From Nocardioides sp. HDW12B (lineage in GTDB: Bacteria > Actinomycetota > Actinomycetes > Propionibacteriales > Nocardioidaceae), in NCBI RefSeq assembly GCF_011299595.1, contig NZ_CP049867.1, positions 744,001 to 808,000 on the forward strand: 64,000 nucleotides of DNA, given 5' to 3'. Below are positions 34,129 to 44,728 of the stretch, piece after piece (the stretch's first letter is position 1; each line of letters starts with the position of its first letter). The notes under the pieces are model-generated. The model worked only from the letters and a program-made list of their open reading frames with translations. It ran no database searches and was not told where the DNA came from. The position numbers and the translations under genes were made by a program.

Positions 34129-35607
34129 ATGGCCCCCGTCACCTCCGGGTCGACCCGCACCCGCTCCACCGCCAGCCACCCCGGCCACCCCGACCTCGCC
34201 GCCTACCGGGCGCGTGAGCTCGGTCGGGTCCGCTTCCGTCGGGCCCTCACGCTGCTGGTGATGACCCTGCTGATGCCGGGCTCGGCGCAGCTGGTGATGG
34301 GACGCAAGCAGGTCGGTCGGCTCGCGGTGCGGGTGTGGCTGGCATGCGTGGGCAGCGCCCTGCTGCTCGCGGCCGTCGGCTGGCTGTGGCCCGAGGTGCT
34401 CTTCCGCCTCGCCGCGGACACGACCGTGCTGGCGGTGCTCCGCACGGGGCTCACCGTGCTGGCGATCGGCTGGACCCTGCTGCTCATCGACGCCTGGCGC
34501 CTGGGCGACCCGCTGCGGCTCCGGCAGAAGCAGCGGCTCGCGATGGTGGGTCTCAACGGCACCGTGGTCTTCGCGGTGGCGGGCTCCCTGCTCTTCGCCT
34601 CGCACCTGGTGGCGGTGCAGCGTGACTTCATCACCACGATGTTCGGCGACGGCGTCGCCAGCGCCGCCGAGCACGGCCGCTACAACGTGCTGCTGATCGG
34701 CGGCGACGCCGGCGACGGCCGCTGGGGCCTGCGCACCGACAGCATGACGGTGGCCAGCATCGACGAGGAGACCGGCCGGACCATCCTCTTCGGCCTGCCG
34801 CGCAACATGACGAACTTCCCCTTCCCCGAGGGCAGCGAGCTGGCGGCGGAGTTCCCCGACGGCTACGACTGCGAGACCTGCACCCTCAACAGCCTCGCGA
34901 CCTGGGCCGCGGACCACCGTGACCTGTTCAAGGGCTCCGAGACCCCGGGCATCGACGCCACCATCGAGGGCATCGAGGGCATCACCGGCCTCAAGATCAA
35001 CTACTACACGCTGGTCAACATGGAGGGCTTCAAGAGCCTGGTCACCGCGATGGGCGGCCTCACCCTCAACGTCCGCGACCGCATCCCGATCGGCGTGCCC
35101 GTCGTCGACTACATCGAGCCCGGCGTCCGCCGCCTCAACGGCTTCCAGACCCTGTGGTTCGCCCGCTCGCGGGAGTCGGCCGACGACTACTCGCGCATGG
35201 CGCGGCAGAAGTGCGTCATGAGCGCGATGCTGCAGCAGCTCAGCCCCCAGACGGTGCTGACGAAGTTCGAGGCGCTCGCCGACGCCAGCACGCACCTCAT
35301 CGAGACCGACCTCCCGGCCTCCGAGGTCGGCGAGTTCACCCAGCTGGCGCTGCGGGCCAAGTCGCAGAAGGTCGGCACGGTCTCCTTCGTGCCCCCGGCG
35401 ATCAACACCTCGGACCCCGACATCGACAAGATCCGCACGATGATCGACGACGCGATCACGAAGTCCGAGCAGCCGAGCGGCTCCGGCAGGAAGAAGGGCC
35501 CCGGCTTCAGCAAGTCGTCGTCCGGTGCCAGCACCGGCGGCTCCATCGGCAGCCTGTCGTCGGGGTACGCCGCCAACCAGTCGGCCGACCTGTCGAAGGT
35601 CTGCTGA
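34129..35607 (+). CDS. LytR-CpsA-Psr family ligase 2, multi-span N-terminus
   Basis: This 492-residue LCP protein has more membrane segments than usual. After a short basic start come ALTLLVMTLLMPGSAQLVM, VRVWLACVGSALLLAAVGWLW, VLRTGLTVLAIGWTLLLIDAW and LNGTVVFAVAGSLLFASHLVA, then the LCP domain. Motifs are YNVLLIGGDAGDGRWGLRTDS, LFGLPRNMTNFPFP (Arg of the phosphate site) and INYYTLVNMEGFKSLVTAMGG. The C-terminal tail is Ser/Gly/Lys-rich. It precedes two galactofuranosyltransferase-like genes and glf, so a role in linking the galactan to peptidoglycan is a fair inference. ATG 34129 has AAAGG upstream. Confidence 0.92.
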   Translation: MAPVTSGSTRTRSTASHPGHPDLAAYRARELGRVRFRRALTLLVMTLLMPGSAQLVMGRKQVGRLAVRVWLACVGSALLLAAVGWLWPEVLFRLAADTTVLAVLRTGLTVLAIGWTLLLIDAWRLGDPLRLRQKQRLAMVGLNGTVVFAVAGSLLFASHLVAVQRDFITTMFGDGVASAAEHGRYNVLLIGGDAGDGRWGLRTDSMTVASIDEETGRTILFGLPRNMTNFPFPEGSELAAEFPDGYDCETCTLNSLATWAADHRDLFKGSETPGIDATIEGIEGITGLKINYYTLVNMEGFKSLVTAMGGLTLNVRDRIPIGVPVVDYIEPGVRRLNGFQTLWFARSRESADDYSRMARQKCVMSAMLQQLSPQTVLTKFEALADASTHLIETDLPASEVGEFTQLALRAKSQKVGTVSFVPPAINTSDPDIDKIRTMIDDAITKSEQPSGSGRKKGPGFSKSSSGASTGGSIGSLSSGYAANQSADLSKVC

Positions 35608-35641
35608 GCCGTTCGTGCCGGGTGCCGTCTAGGGTCGCTGC

Positions 35642-36558
35642 GTGCCTCCCCGTGTCGTCGCCGTCGTCGTGACCTGGAACCGGTCCGCCCTGCTCGAGCG
35701 GATCGTGCGCGCGGTCGACGCCCAGACCCGGGTCCCGGACCTGCTCGTGGTCGTCGACAACGCCTCGACCGACGACACCCCTCAGGTCTGCGCCCGGCTC
35801 GTCGACGACCTCGCGGTGCCGATCGAGGTGCTGCGGCTGCCCTCCAACACCGGGGGAGCGGGTGGCTTCCACGCCGGGATGGCGCGAGCCGTGGAGCGCG
35901 ACGCGGAGCTGCTCTGGCTGATGGACGACGACGGCACCCCGCCGCCGGACTGCCTGGCCGACCTGCTGCCCCACGTGGACCGCTACGACCTCCTCGGCCC
36001 GGCCGTGGTCGCCGAGGACGCCCCGGACCGGCTCTGCTTCCCGATCCGCGTGCCCGGCACGACCCGCGTCGTCCACGACCTCGCGGACGTGACCCGCGCC
36101 GCCCGCGACGGCCTGCTCGAGGACGTGGTCATCCCCTTCAACGGGGTGCTCGTGACCCGCGACCTCGTCGAGGAGATCGGCCTGCCGCGCGAGGAGTTCT
36201 TCATCTGGGGCGACGACGTGGAGTACCTCTGGCGCGCCCGTGCGGCCGGCGCCCGCGTCGCGACGGTCGTGGACAGCCGCTTCGCCCACCCGGCGACCGA
36301 CGACCTCGGGACCCCCATGGCGTTCGGGCGCACGACGTACAACCACTCGCCCTCGGACCTCAAGCACTACTGCATGGTGCGCAACAACGTCACCAACCTG
36401 CGCACCTACGTCAACCTGCTCGGCGTGCTCGCCTTCCTGCTGAAGACGCTGTGGTTCTACCTGTTCACCCGCCCGGACACCGCCCGGCTCCGGCTCAGCG
36501 CACAGGCGCTCGGCGCCGCCGTACGCCGCGACTTCACCGGCCACGAGAGGTTCCTGCG

Positions 36559-36562
<4 letters not shown>
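35642..36562 (+). CDS. GT2 glycosyltransferase (GlfT1-like) A
   Basis: This 306-residue GT-A enzyme has the nucleotide-sugar start RVVAVVVTWNRSALLERIVR, the NASTDDTP segment, NTGGAGGFHAGMARAVE and the metal-binding LLWLMDDDGTPPP. The late FFIWGDDVEYLWRARAAG is the catalytic acidic region. The NxGGxGG motif and the WGDDVEY stretch are typical of GlfT1/rhamnosyl-linked galactofuranosyltransferases. It is followed through an ATGA overlap by a homologous gene, so the two are a tandem duplicate. In mycobacteria GlfT1 adds the first galactofuranose residues to the linker; that role is inferred. A membrane-proximal hydrophobic stretch (LLGVLAFLLKTLWFYLF) is present near the C-terminus. Confidence 0.88.
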
Positions 36563-38728
<2,166 letters not shown>

Positions 38729-38736
38729 GCCCTCCC

Positions 38737-38753
38737 GGGCCCGGGTCGGGCCC
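38737..38753. terminator. GC hairpin after glf
   Basis: GGGCCCG (38737-38743) and CGGGCCC (38747-38753) form a 7-bp stem with a 3-base loop, 8 bases after the glf stop. There is no U-tract. It could end the galactan operon before the PLD gene. Confidence 0.4.
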
Positions 38754-38813
38754 TCCCACGCCGCTCCGAGCGTCCGCCGGGTCGCGGAGATCGTGTCGTT
38801 CGTGTCTAGACTC

Positions 38814-38829
38814 GTGTGACAGATGTGAA
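38814..38829. promoter_or_regulatory. TGTGAC direct repeat upstream of first PLD gene
   Basis: GTGTGACAGATGTGAA contains TGTGAC and TGTGAA 9 bases apart, 33 bases before the preferred start of the PLD gene. A 14/16 identical copy sits upstream of the amidase gene at 58606-58621. The spacing resembles MtrA-type direct repeats in actinobacteria, but this is inference from two sites. Confidence 0.35.
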
Positions 38830-38861
38830 AGCAGAGACACGAGACTGCTGGAGTGACGCGT

Positions 38862-40289
38862 GTGAAGAAGTTGACCTGGGTGCTCGGTGTGGTGCTGGCG
38901 GTGGCCCTGACCGTGGGGCTGACGTCGGGACCGGCGACGGCGTACCGGCCGGAGAGTCGCGCCACCTTCAACGTGCCCAAGCCGTGGGGCCGGACCGTCA
39001 GCAACTACACGATCGTGCGGTCGATCGAGAAGGCCATCGACAACACGCGGCCGACCAAGCGTCACCCGCGACCGCGCATCCACATCTCGACGTACCTCAT
39101 GGACCGCAGCATCAGCACCGCCAAGCTGATCGCGGCGTGCCGCCGCGGGGTCTCGGTGCGCGTCATCCTGGACGAGGAGATCGCCAGCCGGCCGTCGCGC
39201 CGGCTCATGGCGGTCCTCAACGCCGACAACGTGCGCGACCGCAACGACGACGGCAAGGCCGACACCAAGCCCAAGCGCGGTCCCTGTGACACCAAGCTGA
39301 AGAAGAAGAAGGACAAGAAGAAGGACAAGAAGGGCGACGCGAAGCGCGACGGCAAGAAGGACGGCAAGAAGAAGGACGGCAAGCAGAAGGCCGGCAAGAA
39401 GAAGAGCGCCAAGGACAAGCGCGCCGTCCAGCGCAAGCGCAAGCCCGGCCCGGGCCGCCCGTCGGTGAAGTGGGGCAAGGACCTCAGCTACGCCAAGAAG
39501 TGCGAGGGCTCGTGCCGCGGCGTCGGCGGCAACATGCACAGCAAGTTCTTCCTGTTCTCCCGCACCGGCAAGGCGCAGCAGGTCGTCATGGTCAGCTCCT
39601 CGAACCTCAACCGCGGTGGCGCCCTGCTGGGCTGGAACGACATGTACACGATCGTGGGCCGCAAGAAGTCCTACGACGAGTACGTGCGGATCCACCGCCG
39701 CATGACCGACGACGTGCGCGCCGGCGTCAAGAAGGTGCAGTTCAAGGACGGCCCCTACGTCAGCCGCTTCTTCCCGATGCGCGACGCCAACCGGCGCAAC
39801 GACCCCACGATGGTCGACCTGCGCAAGGTGGACTGCCGCGTGGGCAAGCAGCGCACCGCCCTCCACGTGTCGATGTTCTTCTGGAAGGGCGTGCGCGGCA
39901 ACTACATCGCCAGCCGGCTGCTCGACCTCGCTCGCGAGGGGTGCCGGGTCAACATCATCTACGGCGCGCCCTCCCTGCAGATCGCCGAGCGGCTGCGCAA
40001 CGCCGCCCGCGCGCGGCTGATCAACCTCTACGACAGCCGCTGGGACATGAACGGCGACGGGGTCAACGAGGTCCGGGTGCACTCGAAGTACATCCTCATC
40101 AAGGGCAAGTACGGCAGCCAGAAGAAGACCGTGCGCGTGCTCACCGGCTCGCAGAACTGGGTCGCCGGCTCCCTGAGCCGTGGTGACGAGACGACCCTCA
40201 ACATCGCCCGCGGCAAGGCCTACAAGCAGTACATCGCGCACTGGAACCGCGTGAAGTCGCACTCCCGGCGGTTGCCGTACAACTGGTGA
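38862..40289 (+). CDS. Secreted PLD-like protein 1 with Lys-rich insert
   Basis: This 475-residue exported protein has a Sec signal (MKKLTWVLGVVLAVALTVGL, cleavage after ATA near 27) and the two-half fold of phospholipase D-like enzymes. The HxK pairs are H226/K228 in NMHSKFFLFS and H407/K409 in RVHSKYILIKG; the Asp of the full HKD motif is missing at both. An insert at about 136-196 is almost only Lys, Asp and Gly. GTG 38862 with GGAG upstream is preferred over GTG 38853. A paralogue lies at 42116-43456. A phosphodiester substrate is likely, but nucleic acid, lipid or glycopolymer cannot be separated. Confidence 0.82.
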   Translation: MKKLTWVLGVVLAVALTVGLTSGPATAYRPESRATFNVPKPWGRTVSNYTIVRSIEKAIDNTRPTKRHPRPRIHISTYLMDRSISTAKLIAACRRGVSVRVILDEEIASRPSRRLMAVLNADNVRDRNDDGKADTKPKRGPCDTKLKKKKDKKKDKKGDAKRDGKKDGKKKDGKQKAGKKKSAKDKRAVQRKRKPGPGRPSVKWGKDLSYAKKCEGSCRGVGGNMHSKFFLFSRTGKAQQVVMVSSSNLNRGGALLGWNDMYTIVGRKKSYDEYVRIHRRMTDDVRAGVKKVQFKDGPYVSRFFPMRDANRRNDPTMVDLRKVDCRVGKQRTALHVSMFFWKGVRGNYIASRLLDLAREGCRVNIIYGAPSLQIAERLRNAARARLINLYDSRWDMNGDGVNEVRVHSKYILIKGKYGSQKKTVRVLTGSQNWVAGSLSRGDETTLNIARGKAYKQYIAHWNRVKSHSRRLPYNW

Positions 40290-40337
40290 GCCGAGCAGGG
40301 CGGGCGGGGCGGGGGCGCCGCGGCTCTGGGTGACGCG

Positions 40338-40375
40338 GAGGCTGCGCCTCGAGGCCCCGGAGCGAGCTCCGGGGC
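40338..40375. terminator. Two hairpins after PLD gene 1
   Basis: GAGGC-tgc-GCCTC (40338-40350) is followed by the 9-bp stem GCCCCGGAG (40354-40362) and CTCCGGGGC (40367-40375) with loop CGAG, then TTCTC. It lies 49 bases past the PLD stop. A transcription terminator is likely. Together with the tandem repeat that follows, it fills the 398-base gap to the convergent EEP gene; I see no gene there. Confidence 0.6.
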
Positions 40376-40393
40376 TTCTCGGCGCTTGAGGCC

Positions 40394-40667
40394 GTCCGCA
40401 TCACCCGGCGCCGCTGCACCCCCGCCCCGCCTGCGTGCGCGCAGGGGCAGGAGCGCTGTCCGCGTCACCCGGCGCCGCTGCGCCCCCGCCCCGCCTGCGT
40501 GCGCGCAGGGGCAGGAGCGCTGTCCGCGTCACCCGGCGCCGCTGCACCCCCGCCCCGCCTGCGTGCGCGCAAGGGTGCGGTCCGCGTCACCCGGCGCCGC
40601 TGCACCCCCGCCCCGCCTGCGTGCGCGCAGGGGCAGGAGCGCTGTCCGCGTCACTCGGCGCCGTGCG
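40394..40667. repeat. 64-bp tandem repeat, four full copies plus a partial
   Basis: Copies begin at GTCCGC at 40394, 40458, 40522, 40580 and 40644. The period is 64 bases, except for the third, which is 58 bases long after a 6-base deletion. Copies are nearly identical. Each full copy holds CGGCGCCG and the hairpin CCTGCG-tgcg-CGCAGG. The period is not divisible by 3 and all frames are uninterrupted only because of GC content, so it is non-coding. It separates the convergent PLD and EEP genes. Confidence 0.9.
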
Positions 40668-40687
40668 GGGAACCGGGGGAGCGGGCC

Positions 40688-41830
40688 TCAGCCCTGGTCG
40701 GGCTGGACCAGGGCGTCGGTGATGACCACCGGGTGGTCGGTGGCGCGGGAGATCAGGCCGCCGCGGGTGCGGACGTGGTTCTCGAAGCTGATGTCGAGGG
40801 TGCCGAAGACCCAGTCGATGCCGAGGTCGCCGGGCGGGCGGCACGGTCCACCGACGCTGCCGCCGGCGGACGCGCTCATCCTGCCGCCGCCGGTGACGCG
40901 GCAGAAGGCCTCGGCGCGCTCGTTGAAGTCGCCCATGAGGATGACGGGGTCTCCCGTGGCGGCCTTGAGCCGGTTGGCCAGGTTGACCTGCATCGTCGTA
41001 CCCATGTCGCGGAACCGCTCGTTCTGGCCGCGCTTGGCGTTGCTGGTCGGGTTGTGGATGTTGATGAACCAGACCCGCTGGCCGGTCTCGCGGTGCTCGA
41101 GCTGCACGTAGGGCATGGGCACGCGGTTGCCGCGGAAGTAGGGGCTGGCCAGCGTCCGGGTGTCGACCGCCTCCCAGACGTCGGTGCGCCAGGCGATGGA
41201 GTTGCGCACGCCCTTCTTGCCCAGCGCCATGCCGGGGTAGGTGTCCCACTGGCCGCCGCCGCGACGCAGGAAGGTGTAGTTCTGGATCGGCTCGAACTCC
41301 TGCAGCCCGACCACGTCGGCCTGGAAGCTGCGCAGGATCTGCAGCGCCATGCCGGTGCGGGTCACGCCGGAGGCGTAGCCCGGCTTGTTGCCGCCGCCCA
41401 CCGTGTGCGAGTGGCCGAGGACGTTGAAGCTCATGACGCGGAAGGCGGTCGGGACGACCTCCTCCGAGAGGCTCTCCTCCACCGCGCTGGCGAGGTCCTT
41501 CTGCGACTCGTCCGTGCGCTGCGAGGTGCCGTCGGCGTCGTCGGACCCGGACGAGCCCTGGGCGCCCTTCGCGTCACGGTCCCGGGGTCGGTCGCCGGGC
41601 TCCTCGCTGGGAGCGGCCTCGCTCTCCTCGGGGAGGGGAGCCGCCGAGGTCGTGCCGTCCTCCGGCGTCTCCGACGCCGACGGGGCCGCGGGAGCCGCGG
41701 TCTGCTCGGGCTCCCCACCGACGACGCCCGTCGCGCGGGCGGTGACCATGCCCAGCAGCACGAGCGCGAGCAGGATGCCGAGCAGCGCCTGCCGCGAGAA
41801 CGCGGAGGTCTCGGACGCGTGCTTACCCAC
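40688..41830 (-). CDS. Exported endonuclease/exonuclease/phosphatase (EEP) protein 1
   Basis: The 380-residue protein has a signal-anchor (ALLGILLALVLLGMVTARA) after a short cytosolic start, a disordered Ser/Glu/Pro linker of about 90 residues, then the EEP fold. Motifs are FRVMSFNVLGHSHTVGGG (Asn), VVGLQEFEPIQNYTFL (metal Glu), WFINIHNPTSNAKRG, VILMGDFNERAEAF (Asp/Asn) and SRATDHPVVITDA (catalytic His). All metal and catalytic residues are present, so it is predicted active outside the cell. Family members cleave DNA, sphingomyelin or inositol phosphates, and the substrate here is not known. GTG 41830 is used. It faces PLD gene 2 divergently and PLD gene 1 convergently. Confidence 0.86.
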   Translation of the reverse strand: MGKHASETSAFSRQALLGILLALVLLGMVTARATGVVGGEPEQTAAPAAPSASETPEDGTTSAAPLPEESEAAPSEEPGDRPRDRDAKGAQGSSGSDDADGTSQRTDESQKDLASAVEESLSEEVVPTAFRVMSFNVLGHSHTVGGGNKPGYASGVTRTGMALQILRSFQADVVGLQEFEPIQNYTFLRRGGGQWDTYPGMALGKKGVRNSIAWRTDVWEAVDTRTLASPYFRGNRVPMPYVQLEHRETGQRVWFINIHNPTSNAKRGQNERFRDMGTTMQVNLANRLKAATGDPVILMGDFNERAEAFCRVTGGGRMSASAGGSVGGPCRPPGDLGIDWVFGTLDISFENHVRTRGGLISRATDHPVVITDALVQPDQG

Positions 41831-42115
41831 GGTGAGTTGACCCTTCCTTGCAGCACGGCGCCGACGGCGCCACCGGTGCCGTCGGACTCCCAGGCGCGAC
41901 GGCGGCGTACGCCGAGCACGCATGTGACAACGAGATCGACGGGACAGGTCGAGTTTATCCGACCCCGGGGCTCAACGAGGCGGGGAGAGAACAGTCACGC
42001 AGAAGGGACGCGTCGTCACGAAGCGGACTCACGTGACTGGGTTATCCTTCCGTGGTCGCTGGGGCGTGTGGAACGACGTACGCCCGTCCTCAATTGTCTC
42101 CCGTAGGGGGAAGCC

Positions 42116-43456
42116 GTGCGCAAGTTCCTGTCCGTCCTGATCGTCGCCGTGCTCGCCGGGTCCCTGACCCCTGGCGTCGCGCAGGCCGCCTACACCCCCG
42201 CCGGTGGGGGGACCTTCAACGTGCCGCGCCCGTGGGGCAGCGACACCGAGCGCTACCGCATCGTGCGCCACGTCGAGACCGCCATGAAGAACACCCAGGG
42301 TCCGACGGCGGCGTTCCCGAACCCGACGATCCACATCTCGACCTACCTGCTCGACCGCTCGCAGAGCGTCGACCAGATGGTCGCGGCCTGCCGCCGGGGC
42401 GTCTCGGTGCGGGTCATCCTTGACGAGGACATCGTCAACCGGAACTCCAAGCGCCTCATCAAGATCCTCAACGCCGACAACGTCGAGCGCAAGGCGGACG
42501 GCACCTTCACCCGGCCCAAGGCCGGCCCGTGCAACTCCCGTCTGCCGGGCGCGCGCAGCGCCGAGGTCGACGACGTGCCGCTGACCGACGCCCAGGCCCG
42601 CGCCAGCGCGGCGGCCCCCACCGACGCCTCGGCGACCTGGGGCGCCGACGGCAGCTACGTGAAGCGCTGCGACGGCTCCTGCCGCGGCGCCGGCGGCAAC
42701 ATGCACAGCAAGTTCTACCTGTTCTCCCGCACCGGGGACGCGCAGAACGTCGTCATGGTGAGCTCGTCGAACCTGAACCGCGGCGGCGCGCTGCTGGGCT
42801 GGAACGACCTCTACACGATGAACGACCGCCCCGAGAGCTACCGCAAGTACGTCGACATCCACCGCGAGATGACCGAGGACAGCCGGGCCGGCGACGGCAA
42901 GGTCGAGGTCCAGGACGGCCCGTTCACGAGCCGCTTCTTCCCGATGCGCCGGGCCAGCAAGGCCAACGACCCGACCCTGGCGGACCTCAACAAGATCGGC
43001 TGCCGCAGCTCCTTCGGCCCGACGCAGGTCAACGTGTCGATGTTCTACTGGAAGGGCCCGCGCGGCGACTACCTCGCCGACAAGCTGCTCAACCTCGCGC
43101 GCAGCGGCTGCGACGTCAGCATCATCTACGGTGCCCCGTCCGTCGCCATCGCCACGCGTCTGCGGGAGGCGGCTGGCCGCAACCTGATCAACCTCTTCGA
43201 CAGCCGCTGGGACTTCAACAACGACGGCTACAACGAGATCCGCACCCACGCGAAGTACGTGCTGGTCAAGGGCGACTTCGGTGGCGACAACGCCCACCAC
43301 ATCGTCATGACCGGGTCGCAGAACTGGGTGTCCGGATCGCTGTCGCGCGGTGACGAGACCACGCTCAACATCGAGCTGCAGTCGGCGTGGTCGGACTACA
43401 TGCGCAACTGGACCGCGATCCGCAACCACGCGCGTCGCCTGCCCTACAACCGCTGA
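42116..43456 (+). CDS. Secreted PLD-like protein 2
   Basis: This 446-residue paralogue of PLD protein 1 has a Sec signal (MRKFLSVLIVAVLAGSLTPG, cut after AQA near 24). It shares the FNVP-PWG start, STYLLDRS, RRGVSVRVILDED, MHSKFYLFSRTG and GSQNWVSGSLSRGDETTLNI with its relative. The HxK pairs are H197/K199 and H378/K380, again without the Asp of HKD. Instead of the Lys-rich insert it has a short Ala/Asp-rich linker near 150-175. Cys in KAGPCN, KRCDGSC, IGCRSS and SGCDVS suggest disulfides. The GTG has GGGGGAAG upstream. It is probably an extracellular phosphodiesterase or transferase. Confidence 0.83.
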   Translation: MRKFLSVLIVAVLAGSLTPGVAQAAYTPAGGGTFNVPRPWGSDTERYRIVRHVETAMKNTQGPTAAFPNPTIHISTYLLDRSQSVDQMVAACRRGVSVRVILDEDIVNRNSKRLIKILNADNVERKADGTFTRPKAGPCNSRLPGARSAEVDDVPLTDAQARASAAAPTDASATWGADGSYVKRCDGSCRGAGGNMHSKFYLFSRTGDAQNVVMVSSSNLNRGGALLGWNDLYTMNDRPESYRKYVDIHREMTEDSRAGDGKVEVQDGPFTSRFFPMRRASKANDPTLADLNKIGCRSSFGPTQVNVSMFYWKGPRGDYLADKLLNLARSGCDVSIIYGAPSVAIATRLREAAGRNLINLFDSRWDFNNDGYNEIRTHAKYVLVKGDFGGDNAHHIVMTGSQNWVSGSLSRGDETTLNIELQSAWSDYMRNWTAIRNHARRLPYNR

Positions 43457-43466
43457 CGGAGAACGG

Positions 43467-44651
43467 GTGAGCCGACCTGTGGACACTCCCGCGCCGCGGG
43501 TGGTGCTGCACGTCGGCGCTCCCAAGAGCGGCACGACGTACCTGCAGCGGGTGCTGTGGCGCAACCGTGACGAGCTGGCCGGGGTGGGGCTGACCTGCCC
43601 CGGCTCCCAGCAGCGGGCGATGTTCGAGGCCGCCGTCGAGGTGCGTGGGGTGGCCGAGCGGTGGGGCATGGACCCCGACGGCATCGCGGGCACCTGGGCC
43701 CGGCTGTGCGCGGAGGCGCGGGCCCACCCCGGCACCACCGTGATGAGCCACGAGGTGCTGGCGGCCGCCTCGGCCGAGCAGGCGGCGACCGCGATGGCCG
43801 AGCTCGAGGGGCTCGAGGTCCACGTCGTCTTCACGGCACGCGAGGTCTCGCGGCAGCTGGTCTCGGAGTGGCAGGAGAACGTCAAGAACGGCAGCGGCCA
43901 GAGCTTCGAGCGCTTCAGCCGCCTGGTGATGAAGGACGCGAGCCGCTCCGAGCACCTGTTCTGGCGCTACCAGAACGTGCTCGGCGTGCTGGACCGCTGG
44001 GGGGCCGGCGTGCCGCCCGAGCGCCTCCACGTGGTCGTGGCGCCGGTCGGGGGCGGCGACGTGACGGTGCTGTGGCGCCGGTTCGCGGAGGCCTGCGGGC
44101 TCGACCCCGACGTGGTGGCGAACCCGGTGGTCTCGCAGTCGGCCAACCAGACGCTCGGCATGACGCAGGTCCGGCTGCTCCGGCGCGTGGTGACGAGCCT
44201 CGACGGACGCCTGCAGCAGCCCGACTACGCCCGGGTGGTCAAGCGGCTCTTCGCCCAGCGGGTCCTGGCCGGCCAGTCCTCGGACCGCCCGACGTGCCCC
44301 CCGGCCCTCTACGACCCCCTGACCGAGCTGTCGCGCAGCTGGATCGGCGGCGTGCGCGAGCGCGGCTACCGAGTCCACGGCGACCTCGACGAGCTGCTGC
44401 CGGTCGCGCCGCCCGCGGACGCCCGGGCCCCGGACGCCGTCCCGGCCGAGGAGGAGATCGCGCTTGCCGCCGACGCGATCGCCGAGCTCCTGCTGGAGGT
44501 CTCCCACCGCCCGCCACCGCGCAAGAAGGCGGAGCGGGCCGACGGTGCAGCTCCCCGGCCGGGCCCGGGCGTGGTGCCGCCGGCCCCGCGCGGGCGCAGC
44601 CTGGTGCGGCGTACGGCGTCGCGCCTGCGCCGTCTCGCCCGCCGCCGCTGA
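43467..44651 (+). CDS. Sulfotransferase family protein 1
   Basis: This 394-residue protein has the PAPS 5'-phosphosulfate loop VVLHVGAPKSGTTYLQRVLW at the start and the 3'-phosphate region VHVVFTAREVSRQLVSEWQE. The rest is a helical P-loop-kinase-like sulfotransferase fold, ending in an Arg/Ala-rich tail (RRTASRLRRLARRR). There is no signal peptide, so it acts in the cytosol or at the inner membrane on an intermediate. The GTG at 43467, with GGAG upstream, follows 10 bases after PLD gene 2. It is one of four diverged paralogues in this region. The acceptor is probably a glycan precursor, inferred from context only. Confidence 0.87.
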   Translation: MSRPVDTPAPRVVLHVGAPKSGTTYLQRVLWRNRDELAGVGLTCPGSQQRAMFEAAVEVRGVAERWGMDPDGIAGTWARLCAEARAHPGTTVMSHEVLAAASAEQAATAMAELEGLEVHVVFTAREVSRQLVSEWQENVKNGSGQSFERFSRLVMKDASRSEHLFWRYQNVLGVLDRWGAGVPPERLHVVVAPVGGGDVTVLWRRFAEACGLDPDVVANPVVSQSANQTLGMTQVRLLRRVVTSLDGRLQQPDYARVVKRLFAQRVLAGQSSDRPTCPPALYDPLTELSRSWIGGVRERGYRVHGDLDELLPVAPPADARAPDAVPAEEEIALAADAIAELLLEVSHRPPPRKKAERADGAAPRPGPGVVPPAPRGRSLVRRTASRLRRLARRR

Positions 44652-44667
44652 CCCACGTCACCGCCGG

Positions 44668-44686
44668 GAGCCGGACGCACCGGCTC
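44668..44686. terminator. Hairpin between sulfotransferase genes
   Basis: GAGCCGG (44668-44674) and CCGGCTC (44680-44686) form a perfect 7-bp stem with loop ACGCA, 16 bases after the first sulfotransferase stop. It has no U-tract. The next gene has its own TTAGGGT -10-like element. Confidence 0.45.
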
Positions 44687-44728
44687 GGCCTGGGCGGGAG
44701 CAGGTCGCGGCACCGTTAGGGTGATCCG

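Noticed and set aside
40394-40667. CRISPR array
   Set aside because: Repeats are directly adjacent without unique spacers and there are no cas genes.
40386-41111. Plus-strand open frames through the 64-bp repeats
   Set aside because: The period is not a multiple of three, so each copy reads in a different frame, and the frames continue antisense into the EEP gene.
41848-42036. Possible 62-codon gene in the divergent EEP 1 / PLD 2 region
   Set aside because: No ribosome-binding site, odd composition, and it overlaps the likely promoter region of PLD gene 2.
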